Assembly: GCA_907164885.2 (NCBI GenBank)
Contig: OU015492.1
Location: 201,441,738 to 201,505,737 of the forward strand
Reading direction: 5' to 3'
Source of the DNA: Dolomedes plantarius
Lineage: Eukaryota > Arthropoda > Arachnida > Araneae > Dolomedidae
Length of the DNA: 64,000 nucleotides
Shown here: positions 24,123-35,193 of the stretch, one piece after another
Position numbering within the stretch: the stretch's first letter is position 1
Layout of the letters: each line of letters begins with the position of its first letter
Notes under the pieces: model-generated
The model's input: only the letters and a program-made list of their open reading frames with translations
The model's database searches: none
Told to the model about the DNA's origin: nothing
Position numbers and translations under genes: made by a program

Positions 24123-24689
24123 TATTGCTTGATCATGATTACCTGCAAAAATTAAAATTTGGTATTTTCATTTTGAAACCAGTTTCACAGAATACTAAAC
24201 GTTAGGTATGTTATCCCTCGTCAATATTTTCCCTGGAATGTCTGCGTTTATTTTCGGTCTTTCAAACACATTAAATGTCATGCATTTTGACTACCATCTC
24301 TATGCTCAGTCAATTTGGGTCCGTATATACTATTCTCGATTGTGGTATTTAAAGGTACATAATCACTCCGGTGATATGAAAAAATGTGTTTTAACGCACA
24401 GTTGCTTACTCCGAATAGATTTGGACGATAGTTCGAGTAACAGTACACCATGATTATTTTGTTAATATTTATAGTTCGTATTTCGTAAATGTCAGGAAGC
24501 CATTAGAAGTAATTTCGTTATGAAATATGTGAATCTTTATGGTCGTGATCCGACACCTCATTATCTTGTAGAAGTATCATAACTGTAGAACCAACTCTTA
24601 TTTACATCTAGTTAATTGAAACATTAAAATCTTGGTTAAATAATCATTTACAAAGGTTCATTCCGCAGAACATTGATACACTCCTGAAG
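24123..24689. other. AT-rich non-coding, unassigned
   Basis: One 81-codon plus-strand frame (24208-24453) is present without recognisable domains. Confidence 0.4.
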
Positions 24690-25070
24690 CGGGGTTTCAT
24701 TAATTCAAAGTCCAAACGAGACCCGTCTCTCCGTACGCGTGGCGACCTTCAACAGTTTAAGTCTATTCTCTCCCTCATTCGCAACACGTCGTTATTTATG
24801 CTTTCTTCTCAGCCCCTTTCTCGCAACCATCTCGAATACCCGTACCTTTTTCCCGGTTCCGCCCTCTGCAGACCACCTATGGTGAATTTCTTTCCTGCCG
24901 ACTTTTCCAAGGGAAAAGCGCGCCGCTAATGGGATTCACATATCATTCTAAATTACTCGCGTACTTTTACCTATGTCGCACATCTCCAAGGTGTATATCG
25001 TTCGACACCTGTAGCGTCTTCAATAAGCCCAAAATAAACGCAATTACTCACCTTCATCAATTCCACTTAA
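24690..25070. other. GC/CpG-richer island, unassigned
   Basis: Contains several CpG-containing words (tacgcgtggcg, gcgcgccgc) and an open plus-strand frame of about 90 codons ending at 24930. On the minus strand a splice-donor-like AAGGTGAGTAA occurs at about 25055-25045. It might be part of a host gene or promoter, but no product can be named. Confidence 0.25.
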
Positions 25071-26759
25071 GAATGGGAGACGAGAGGTCTGGCAAAATAA
25101 TAATGTAACATTCTTCAGTAGGCTCTAATTATATGACTAAAAAGTAAGTGCATCGAGTATATATTAGTGAGAAGATTAAAAACTATAATAGGGTCTGTAA
25201 GGTTAAAAAAAATCCCGATTTCTGACCTAGAAATATATTTAACATTCCATTGTTATGAACTAACATTAACATTCAGAAATTCTTATTGTTAAATAAACAA
25301 TATTAAAACAATATTTCTCACTCCTTAATTGTTATAATAAATCATTCAATGCCTTTTTTTTCTATTTGCAATGAATAATTAAAACACTGGAAGCCGATAC
25401 CTTCACTCGGTTCTAAAAGAACATTTCATTTTGTTGAACTTTAAAAATCTGCTGAAGCGCTTCTGTAAAGACTCGGATAAGAGCCTTCAAAGTGTTTATT
25501 TACATTTGAATCATTTAAGAGAAAATTTTTAAGAGTGCTCGCCTCCTCCTAATATTTATCCTTTAGTTAAAATGTTTTATATAAAGTGAATGGAAGTCAA
25601 GGAATGGTAGATAGGAAAAGAACACATCTCGTCAGTAAGGAAAAGGCTTCGGTAAGAATTTCATTTTCGCTTTGGGTTGTAAGGCCAACAACGCGCGAAT
25701 TATAGAAATTTGAAATGGGATTATTGTCTGAGGAGGCTTTTATTGAGTTAATACGTTATTTTAAAAGTTTGAAAGAAATTTTAATTGCATTTTCAACACT
25801 TTGCAAATAATGCGTAATATTTACTACTCTCTTAGAGAGAAAGGATGAAACCATTAAGAATTTCTAATTTTGTTATATTTTATTCACATAGCCAAAAGCA
25901 TAAAGCAATTTTAGTACATTAAAAATTAAATAAAAATGTTTTCATCCCCTGTAATGCAAGTCTAATACCTGATAATTTTGACCCTAGGGAAATCTAATAT
26001 AGTGATATGTTTCTAGTTAATATTTAAAAAAATAATTCTTAGTGCAAGTTTGGCGCAAATGTATATGCTCATAAACAATATTTTGTCTTAGATTTTTTTG
26101 ATATTTTGCATACAGAATTTCAGTACAGTTGGCAAGAAGAAACATATCTCATGTCATCATGAAATTTTGGAAATGGTTTTTATTTGTTTATTTTTAAGGC
26201 TCTACCATAAAAAAACCAGAATTGTGTATTTAATTTGTAGTTTCTATGTTACAAATATACTGAAATTTTCGATAAACATAAGCAAGCATTATTACTTTCG
26301 TAGTTGTGCTAAATCTACTTAATCAAAAGCAAAATGTATTAAATTGTTGCCTCAAATCCTCATAGTTTAAAAAGAAATGCACAAACTAAGAAAATAGATA
26401 TATTTTTCCTTTTTATACAACTATATTTTTGTATTTTATAAAACGGTTCTTTAATTTCAATTTAGTGCTATTTTTTAATCTCTATTAAAATATTAAATTT
26501 CTTTTAACAATCCATAATTATTTGCTCATCATCCTACGCTATTTTCTTTAAAAAAATTCTTAGTTCTAATCTTTCAAACGATAAACATATTTTTCTTATT
26601 TGTTAAAAAACTGTGTAGTCTATATACTTATTTCTAACCACCTTTATACATTGCTGTCCATTGCAACAACAGGAAGGAAAGCAAATAAAAAAATTTACTT
26701 ATTGTACGTATACACCGTACTAGGAAGAAAACACTATTAAAATTGTAGGCAATTTGGGG
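25071..26759. other. AT-rich non-coding, unassigned
   Basis: Nothing recognised. A 74-codon plus-strand frame at 26098-26322 is chance-like. Confidence 0.45.
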
Positions 26760-27345
26760 GTATAAAGGATTCGAAATTAGTACACGCAGCTACCGCCTCT
26801 GGCAGCTAAAACGCATCTAACCCTGTTAGGCATACAATCGAACTGGGTTTGGATGACAGATATGGGAAAGTCATTCCATGCTGCTTCAAGTCTATGCCAC
26901 ACTTCATCAATCATAGTGGCTGGAGAGCGGTGGCGAACCAGTCTCTCAACAACCCATGATTAGACGTTCCCAATGGGTGAGAGATCTGAAGAACGTGTTG
27001 GCCAGGGCAACAGTCGAACATCCTCTGTGTCGAGGTAGGTGAGGACAAGACTGATAACATGCGGTCTTGAGTTATCTTGTTGAAAGATGACATCTCCTAG
27101 GCCTCGAAAATAGGGCACAACCATCGGTGTTAAGATCTGAGAAAGGTAACGTTGGCTGTTCAGATTAACTGACCACGCAAACAAAAGGTGTTCGTGTCGT
27201 GTACCCAATAGCTACCCATACCATCATACAAGGTGCAGGGCTCGTTTGACGACATCGAATGCAAGCTGTCCACGCGTGTTCTCATTGGTGTCTACTGACA
27301 CGGTTATGTCCATCATGATGTTGTAAGTAGAACCGGGACTCGTCT
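26760..27345 (-). pseudogene. 5'-truncated Tc1-like transposase (DD34E type), inactivated
   Basis: Read on the minus strand from 27345 it begins at 'DESRFYL', which carries the first catalytic Asp. It continues through 'GDVIFQQDNSRPH' with the second Asp, and 'LLPWPTRSSDLSPIGNV', where Tc1 proteins have PIENVW. The third catalytic residue is therefore changed from Glu to Gly. A frameshift follows. The tail contains 'QLDSMPNRV'-like and '..AARGG..' stretches near 26850-26780. The helix-turn-helix half is missing and no TIR was seen. Confidence 0.8.
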
Positions 27346-27369
27346 AAAATAAATGTAAAAATAATCGAA

Positions 27370-28195
27370 AACAACTGATATTATTGTTGAATCCAAAGTT
27401 TTTGGGGTCGTTGAGATAAGTATTGACACTTCCAATGTCGTTGAAGTGCAAGCTCAGCCCCCATCGGCATCTGAGGTTTGGGGGGGGGGGGGGTTGAGAA
27501 CATAGGCGTAGCGTGCCCCCGTGCCCCCCCAACTTAACTTGAAATTAATTAAAACGTTAATAGAAGTTCAGTTAAAATCAGAAAATTGTAGAAAACTTTT
27601 AAGAAAGTTGGTTTTTTTTCCCGCTTTTTCAAACTGTGAAACTGAAGATTCCGATATGTCTTTAGCCTTAACATAGTTTTTAACAATGATAGAATCCATA
27701 ACAAAAAATTCGATGCTATGTTTTTTTCTCATTTTATTCATATAATATTTATTTTTCTCATTGTATAACGTTTTAATACTACTCAAACATCAATTCTATT
27801 GTTACTCAATTTTTAAAAAAATCTTAATATTTAAAATTTTAAGGACCGTCGGGTAATCAATGTGCTAAAGAGGGCCCTCGCTGAATTCAATTCGTGCCCC
27901 CCCCCCCCAAAAAAAAAAGTTAGAAGCACGCTACGCCTATGGTTGAGAAGGGGTGAAAAAAAGTCCCAAATGACCGTGCATAGTGTCGAATCCATACTTT
28001 TCAGAGTCGCTAACCTGATAGCTGATAGTTCCGATAACACGTAAGTACAAGTTTAGTGCATCCCTAAGGGTGGGGTTGAATAGGGGAGGGCATTTAAATA
28101 AACCGAGATTATTGTCGAATGCATAGTTTTCGGTGGGTTGCTGGGATGAATGGTGAACCTCCCGATGCCGTTTAAGAGTAAATTTGTTCTTGCTT
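27370..28195. repeat. Degenerate tandem satellite (about 130-150 bp units), interrupted
   Basis: Three diverged units share 'ttRTTGTYGAATSCATAG', then 'ttttcgGGgTYGcTgagat', 'CTTCCGATGTCGTT' and '..GTGCAAGTTTAG..' blocks. They start near 27377, 27977 and 28107. The first unit is split by the hAT-type MITE at 27501-27941. A poly-G run (27479-27493) lies just before the insertion. Confidence 0.6.
27501..27941. mobile_element. hAT-type MITE (441 bp) with 8-bp target duplication
   Basis: Perfect 16-bp TIRs CATAGGCGTAGCGTGC start at 27501 and, inverted, end at 27941. They are flanked by the direct repeat GTTGAGAA (27493-27500 and 27942-27949). An 8-bp target-site duplication is diagnostic of the hAT superfamily among common animal transposons. 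C-rich runs follow each TIR. A 72-codon minus-strand frame (27786-27568) is too diverged to call a transposase piece. Confidence 0.85.
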
Positions 28196-29446
28196 CTGGC
28201 GATGAAACTAAAAAATGTTGTTTAAAATCAAGTTTTAAGTTAAATTGATATGATAGTGTAATTGTAAAATATTTTAAATTATAATCTGTATACTGTACTT
28301 ATACTTTTAAGTACCTGTAAATAAAATTATTTCGATTTTACTTTATAAATGGAATTCAATCATTATCCTGTAAAATATAAAACATTCTCCATACTTACCC
28401 GATCTTGCACATGCCATTTCTATTTTCCCCCGGATACTTAAAAGTGTCTTGAAAGGGAACCACTATTGAAGTGCAGAGGAGGTCAAGGCTAATGCGACGA
28501 CTGCTGTGTATATATATATATATATATATATATCCTAATAATAGCCCAGTTCTGTCCCTCTATCTGGAACGCTTCAAGAGCGACCGCTTCATAAATATAT
28601 CAGCCTATGGCATCCATTTTGTTTTATGAGTTAGGCTTAACAAGTTAAAAGTAAATCTCAAAAAGATTATTTACTATGTAAACCCAAATAATGTATTACA
28701 AACGACGTAATATCGACACAAATCACCTTTATTTCGAATTTTAGAAGGCAGTAATAAAAGGTTATGACAATTTCAAAAGAGCTGGCCACCGTTTAAATCT
28801 GGTTCCAGCATAAAATATCATTTAATTGTAACGCATTTTCAACGTGTTTTTCATTAGAGAATTTTCTCTTTTCCGCCACCTGTCGCGTTATCATAGTGTG
28901 TCAATTAAATTAAAAACAAGTATTCATTTTATATACTCAAAACTTGAAAATGTAAACATGAGTGAGTCATTCATTCATCGTCGATAATTTTAGAAAAATT
29001 GAATCAGAGGATCTTTTTCACAGTAAAACAGTGTTTCATTATATAATTTTTTTAACTATATATATTTATATTTTAACCATATAATATATATTTTTAACCA
29101 GATATTACAATAATGTCGAATTTAGTATTAGCGGAAAGTTGCAAACTCGACGCATGCGTAGTGATATGTTCAAAACTGTCTCTATGGTAACGTGCTTTAC
29201 AATACCTAACATAACCGCAACATTTTCTTAATTTTTTAAAAGTGTTTAATTGAAAATTTCCAAATTGCCAACAAGCGGGGTTTTCATGTGCTCACAAGTC
29301 GCTTTCATATGATATTTTGTAAAGCATTCTATTACGAGATAATGTTTTTAATTTCTGTTTATTATTGTATTTTAATATTACTTTTAATAGTACTTTATAA
29401 CGATTTGTGTTCTATTCTTATTTTTAATATTACTTTAATGTATATA
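28196..29446. other. AT-rich non-coding, one short microsatellite
   Basis: A (TA)13 tract occupies 28508-28533. No gene or transposon ends were recognised otherwise. Confidence 0.5.
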
Positions 29447-30337
<891 letters not shown>

Positions 30338-31007
30338 CTAGCTGAAAACCCGCACTTCGCTACGGAGTACATTCAAATTAAATACAACGGTCAATGTATG
30401 CAATTAATGCAAAAAAATAAATATATATATATATTTATTTATAATAAATACGATGATCAATATATACAATTGATGTAGAAAAAAATATATATATTTATAA
30501 AAAAATCGTAAGGGATATTTTTATAGACAAAATAATGTCCAATCGTCTGCCGCATTAGCAAGAAAAAAAATATTTTTTGTCTATTTATTTGTTATGCACG
30601 TGACGATAAATTTATTGAAAATGCCAGAAAAAGAAATCACGTGATCGGCATTTAATAAATTAAATTCTAAAAATTAATCTTTAAAAATTCACCAAAAATC
30701 AGAAAATAGAGGTAAAGATTCGAAAAAGATTTCATTTTAAAGGAATTTTTATGATCTTTCTCGTGATATAAATTTTATAACCTTCAAATTATTCTTTTAA
30801 ATGCAAACTTTAAAGAATATTACAAAAACAGCTTAAAAATTTAATTAAAACAATCTAAAAAGAATTTTTCAAAAATCTCTCTTAGTGCACCCCTTCACTA
30901 TAAGAAGAATCGCTATGCAAAATTTCAGACCATTAGGTCCAGCGGTTTGGTCTGAGCGTTGTATGTCAGTCAGTGAGTCAGTTACGGAACTGTTTTATGT
31001 ATATAGA
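30338..31007 (-). mobile_element. Complete non-autonomous Helitron (family A, copy C, 670 bp)
   Basis: On the minus strand it starts TCTATATACATAAAACAG (31007 downward) and ends CGGGTTTTCAGCTAG at 30338. The pre-terminal 'ccgtagcgaag' region can pair weakly. The right flank base is T (31008), the complement of the expected A. On the left it joins copy B directly. No coding frame is present. It carries the shared CACGTG motifs (30597-30602, 30636-30644). Confidence 0.85.
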
Positions 31008-31039
31008 TTATACTTTCCTCTGGAACAGAATGCGTACAT

Positions 31040-31644
31040 AAAAATATTTTTCAACTTGTAACATCTTTAAATGAAAAATACCGAACAGCTCAATGGTTTT
31101 TATTTGACTCGTGTTCATTTATGAATTAAAATTATGAAACAACTAAGTTTAATTTTTTGTATTAATTATTTAGCCTTACTGGAAAATTTACTTAGAGCGC
31201 AATGTAATACATTTAAAATGAATGTTGACGAAAGTCCCATTGCTAAAAAGCTTCGTAAGGCCAATGAACGGAAATGTAGATGGCTTTCAGGACAAAGTCA
31301 GGAATCGCTAAACCGAATACGTGCAGCAGACTGTTAACAGGCAGAATTTAATATTTCATAATTAATACATTAATGTAATAGAATTAAGTAAGAATAGAAT
31401 GTAATAGAATTAACTAAAGTGATGCTATTATGTGGAGTTCCGATTTTATTTATATTTAAAAAAATTGCATCTTAAATGGATCATAATAGTGCTGATATTG
31501 CATAATTTTAAATAATTAAAAATGTGTATAATTTAAATAAAAGAAAGTAGAGAAGCTATTAAGTATACAAATAATATTGACTTTGCAGATGTAAATTGAT
31601 AAAAATTAAAATTAACACGTTATTTTTGACGGGCTAACCACTAG
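31040..31644 (+). mobile_element. Probable Helitron with gene-fragment ORF (family H), 5' end uncertain
   Basis: The 3' end reads GGGCTAACCACTAG followed by T (31631-31645), a Helitron-type terminus. A weak GTTA/TAAC pairing is possible upstream. Within it a frame (31134-31337) includes 'SPIAKKLRKANERK' and 'QSQESLNRIRAADC'. This is the kind of basic, heptad-like segment seen at the start of Helitron-encoded proteins in arthropods. It ends at a stop straight after. The 5' end was not located and may lie anywhere from 31008 to 31130. Confidence 0.5.
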
Positions 31645-31919
31645 TATATATATAAAAGCCAAATACCGCTCACTCACTCAGTGATCACGTTATCGCTGAA
31701 ACCATATGTTCTAGTAAATTGAATTTTTTCGTGGTAGTTCTTCTTTTGCCATAGATAATGACTAAGAAATATATTTTTTAATCCAAGCATTGTTAAGTTA
31801 TGTGATGAACTCCTCTAAGGTTGTACAACACTATACTGCTAAAATTAATTTAAATAAATTAATCATTTCATAGTTCATGGCCTTAATGTTTTATATAGCT
31901 AAGCACGGGTATTCAGCTG

Positions 31920-31920
<1 letters not shown>
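31645..31920 (+). mobile_element. Short non-autonomous Helitron (family F, 276 bp)
   Basis: Starts TATATATATAAAAGCC directly after the CTAG of the preceding element and contains 'ctcactcactcagtgatcac'. It ends ACGGGTATTCAGCTGG followed by T (31905-31921). A leading TC is not present; it appears to have been lost at the junction. The 3' terminus is CTGG, compatible with the Helitron CTRR consensus. Confidence 0.5.

Positions 31921-31951
<31 letters not shown>
31921..31951. repeat. (TA)n microsatellite
   Basis: About 30 bp of TA repeat abutting the 3' end of the family F Helitron. Confidence 0.9.
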
Positions 31952-31954
<3 letters not shown>

Positions 31955-33492
31955 GGTGAGTCTTAAGGTAAGCAGCCCACATTTTCAGGAAAATGGGGAA
32001 ATAAAGATTAATACCGATTTATTTATAATCTTTTTTGATAAAAAATGAGTAAATATTCAGGATATATAATTGCAATAATTTTATCCTAATAAATATCCTT
32101 AAAGCGATTCAAATAATGAGGACGATAAACTAAAAATTTCTTTAGTAATATTTTGTATTTATAAATACATATCATTAAACCCTGCTTATGTTGGTTTAAA
32201 GTATTTAAGAAGGCAAATACGACTGTATTACATACTTCGTACTTAAAATAATCAAATGTTATAAGCAATCTATTCAGAATTTTAACATGAAAATGTTATT
32301 TATAGGTGTATGTGTGCGACGCCAGGTGTATATTAAAAATACGTAAAAATATTCTAATGAGTTTATAAATAAGTTTATAAAATGTAATAAAATATACCTC
32401 CGAGCAAAAAATATTAAATTCCTGGCAATAGAAAAAAATTTCTTTTTCTTTTGAAACCAAAAGTTAAAAAAAAAGAGTGTATAACAATTATTATTTTAAA
32501 TAATCTAATAATCTTTTATAAACGTTAGAAACGTAGTCTTTCTTTCCTTAGACTATATATAGTTTCAAAATGTACGCGAATTTAGAATAAAATATAAATT
32601 GGATACCCTTAAGCAGATGGAAAATATCGTCTTTAATGGATTAATGCGTCTATATGTAATTTTCTTTAAACTCTTTTATGTATCTCTTTTATTTGCTTGT
32701 TCCCGCCAATACTGTGATAAATTCTTTTAAAAAGCATCTCCTTTTTTGAATTCTGTTTTTGTAGCTAATGCATCATGGACACTAGAAGCATTCTGTCAAA
32801 TTAAATACTTGTCTCCAAGATTAATAGTCACTAAAAAGGTTTTTTGGAAGTATTTAACATTCTTTATACATTAGAGAGAATCTTAAGTAAAAATAATATT
32901 TACTTTGATATAATACTATGAGTTGTTAGCGGAGTGCGCGGTATTTACTAAACAGCAACCAAACTGCAATAAAGTATTATCAAATAATGTCTCGAAACAG
33001 CAAGAAAAATCTTAATATATTTTTGTAAAGTTAAATATAAACAGCCTTAAGGTAATTTATTTCCACGCCAAAATGAATCCAAAAATAAGATTTCTGGTCG
33101 CCAAAATCTCCTTTTTCACGTTGTCAGGATTGTTTAGTGCGAGGATCTATGTTTCTAGTTTAAAGAACTTGGGTAATTATATCAGGTCTGACGGATAGTC
33201 ACCACGTTCCAGACCGACCATTGAAATCAATATTTATGGGACAGTTGAACTCTAATTTCCTTCGTGGAAAATATCCATTGATAAAACAACAGTATAGAGA
33301 AAACATTTTAGCATCACTGAAATAAAGCAAAAGAAATACGTACATGCGAATTTTCTGTCATTGTTCTGACGAAGGAAGACATATCATCATATCGCAGCAG
33401 TTATCTGGTGATAGAACACCGGTTTCGAAATTAGTGGATACGCAATCGGATTACATATCTAGCAATTCGTCGTAAAAGTGTGTAGGGCATAC
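31952..33492. other. AT-rich non-coding, unassigned
   Basis: No recognised transposon or RNA gene. Positions 33100-33490 are slightly GC-richer and lie next to the candidate exon at 33493-33584, so they could be intron or gene-related. Confidence 0.4.
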
Positions 33493-33584
33493 CTGGTGTT
33501 TTATCAAGCAAGTCGCTAATGACGTGGAAAGCGACAGAAGACGTGATAACGTTGGACATGATGAGAGAAATAACTATTTCGTAA
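33493..33584 (-). CDS. Candidate internal exon, unrecognised membrane protein
   Basis: On the minus strand a pyrimidine-rich tract ending TTGTCAATTATTTTTAG precedes 33584, and CACCAG is followed by GTATGC at 33492. The 92-bp interval is open and encodes 'YEIVISLIMSNVITSSVAFH' followed by 'VISDLLDKTP'. Codon third positions are C-rich (ctc, atc, tcc, aac, gtc, ttc, cac), unlike the AT-rich background. It would start on a third codon position and end on a first. I do not recognise the protein and saw no neighbouring exon. Chance is possible at this length. Confidence 0.25.
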
Positions 33585-33859
33585 CTAAAAATAATTGACA
33601 AAGAGAAGGACAAACGGAAATTGGAAGTTTCTACTATCTCCTGTGAAAAAGATCAAACTCTTCCAGAAGATTATAAGTAAAACTGTGGAATGAAATATAT
33701 CACGATGTCTTGTGTTGGCGTAAATTAGATGCAAACCTTTATGATGAAACAACTAAACCTATATAAACATAATCGCAAAATAAGAGCATTCCCAAAGCGT
33801 AACACTATTCTCCTCAAAGGAGTTTTCTAGAAAAGTTGTTAACACTAGAATTAACGGCG

Positions 33860-33876
33860 GCGGTCATTTTGACCGC
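33860..33876. repeat. Subterminal palindrome of the piggyBac-like element, left
   Basis: GCGGTCATTTTGACCGC has a 7-bp stem and a three-base loop. It recurs at the right end (37231-37247) and, one base shorter, at 34871-34886. It could be a transposase-binding site. That role is inference. Confidence 0.6.
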
Positions 33877-33924
33877 AAATCCAATTTCCGATAGCATTAC
33901 TTTTTTATTTTCTTATGTATAATA

Positions 33925-33999
33925 CTAGCTGAAAACCCGTACTTCACTACGAAGTACATTCAAATTAAATACAGCGGTCAATGTATGCAATTCATGCAA

Positions 34000-34067
<68 letters not shown>

Positions 34068-34104
34068 GATAAATACGACGATCAATGTTTACAATTGATA
34101 TAAA

Positions 34105-34135
<31 letters not shown>

Positions 34136-34757
34136 AGAAAATCGTAAAGGATAATTTTATAGACAAAATAATGTAGAAGAAAATATTCCAATTAAATCTA
34201 ATATAAAGAATACTAAAAATATAGTACAGTTAATATAGTACAGTTTGTAGAACATTTCTTTTACTGTATTTTAATATTTTTTTGGATAATGTCCAATCGT
34301 CTGCTGCATTAGCAAGGAAAAAAAATATTTTTTGTTTATTTAGTTATGCACGTGACGATAAATTTATTGAAAGTACCAGAAAAAGAAATCACGCGATCGG
34401 CATTTAATAAATTAAATTCTAAAAATTAATCTTTAAAAATTCACCAAAATTCAGGAAAGGGAGGTAAAGATTCGAAAACAATTTCATTTTAAAGGAAATT
34501 TTATGATCTTTCTTGTGATATAAATTATATATCCCTAAATGTATTATTTTAAATGCAAACTTAAAAAAAGTTAAAAAAACAAAAAAATTTAATTTTAAAA
34601 AAATCTAAGAAGAATTTTTTAAAAATCTTTCTTAGTGCACCCCTACACTATAAGAAGAATCGCCATGCAAAATTTCAGCCCTTTAGGTCCAGCGGTTTGG
34701 TCTGTGCGTTGTATGTCAGTCAGTGAGTCAGTTACGGAACTGTTTTAAATATACAGA
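33925..34757 (-). mobile_element. Complete non-autonomous Helitron nested in the piggyBac left end (family A, copy D, 833 bp)
   Basis: On the minus strand it starts TCTGTATATTTAAAACAG (34757 downward) and ends ACGGGTTTTCAGCTAG at 33925. The bases on either side are A (33924) and T (34758), the classic Helitron insertion dinucleotide with no duplication. The interior matches copies B and C and includes two (TA)n tracts (34003-34062, 34106-34130). It is non-coding. Confidence 0.85.
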
Positions 34758-34870
34758 TTGATAATTTTTGACTTTTTCTAAAACCTTACGAATATTACGT
34801 AGTTGTATTTTTGTTTATTTTAAGTAATTATTTTTGCCAATATTACTGAGTATACCTAGAATTACGGCTA

Positions 34871-34886
34871 GCGGCATTTTGACCGC
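34871..34886. repeat. Inner subterminal palindrome of the piggyBac-like element
   Basis: GCGGCATTTTGACCGC is preceded by GTATACCTAGAATTACGGCT. The same block, GTATACCTCTAACTACGATC then GCGGTCA, is found inverted at the right end, so this is part of an internal inverted repeat pair. Confidence 0.55.
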
Positions 34887-35193
34887 GTATAGAAAATTCT
34901 ATTTTTTATGTTATTTGCAATGCTTTCTTGGCTATTTTCGGTGCGCTGATATATAAACAGATGCACTACTGGAGAGGGTGGTAGTGTAGTTCTTAGAAGG
35001 AATAATGAGGGGGTGGAGGGGAGAGGGGAGGGGTGTAAAAACACTTGTTTGGTATTTTCTCGCGTCATCTGACTGCGCATTTCCTTAGTGCTATAAATGT
35101 TATCTTTTAACGGACGCAGTTCGATTTGGATTATTTCAGCGTTCTGAAGTGCGTATTTTTATTTTAGTGTTCTGACCAACGTGACTTGCGTAT

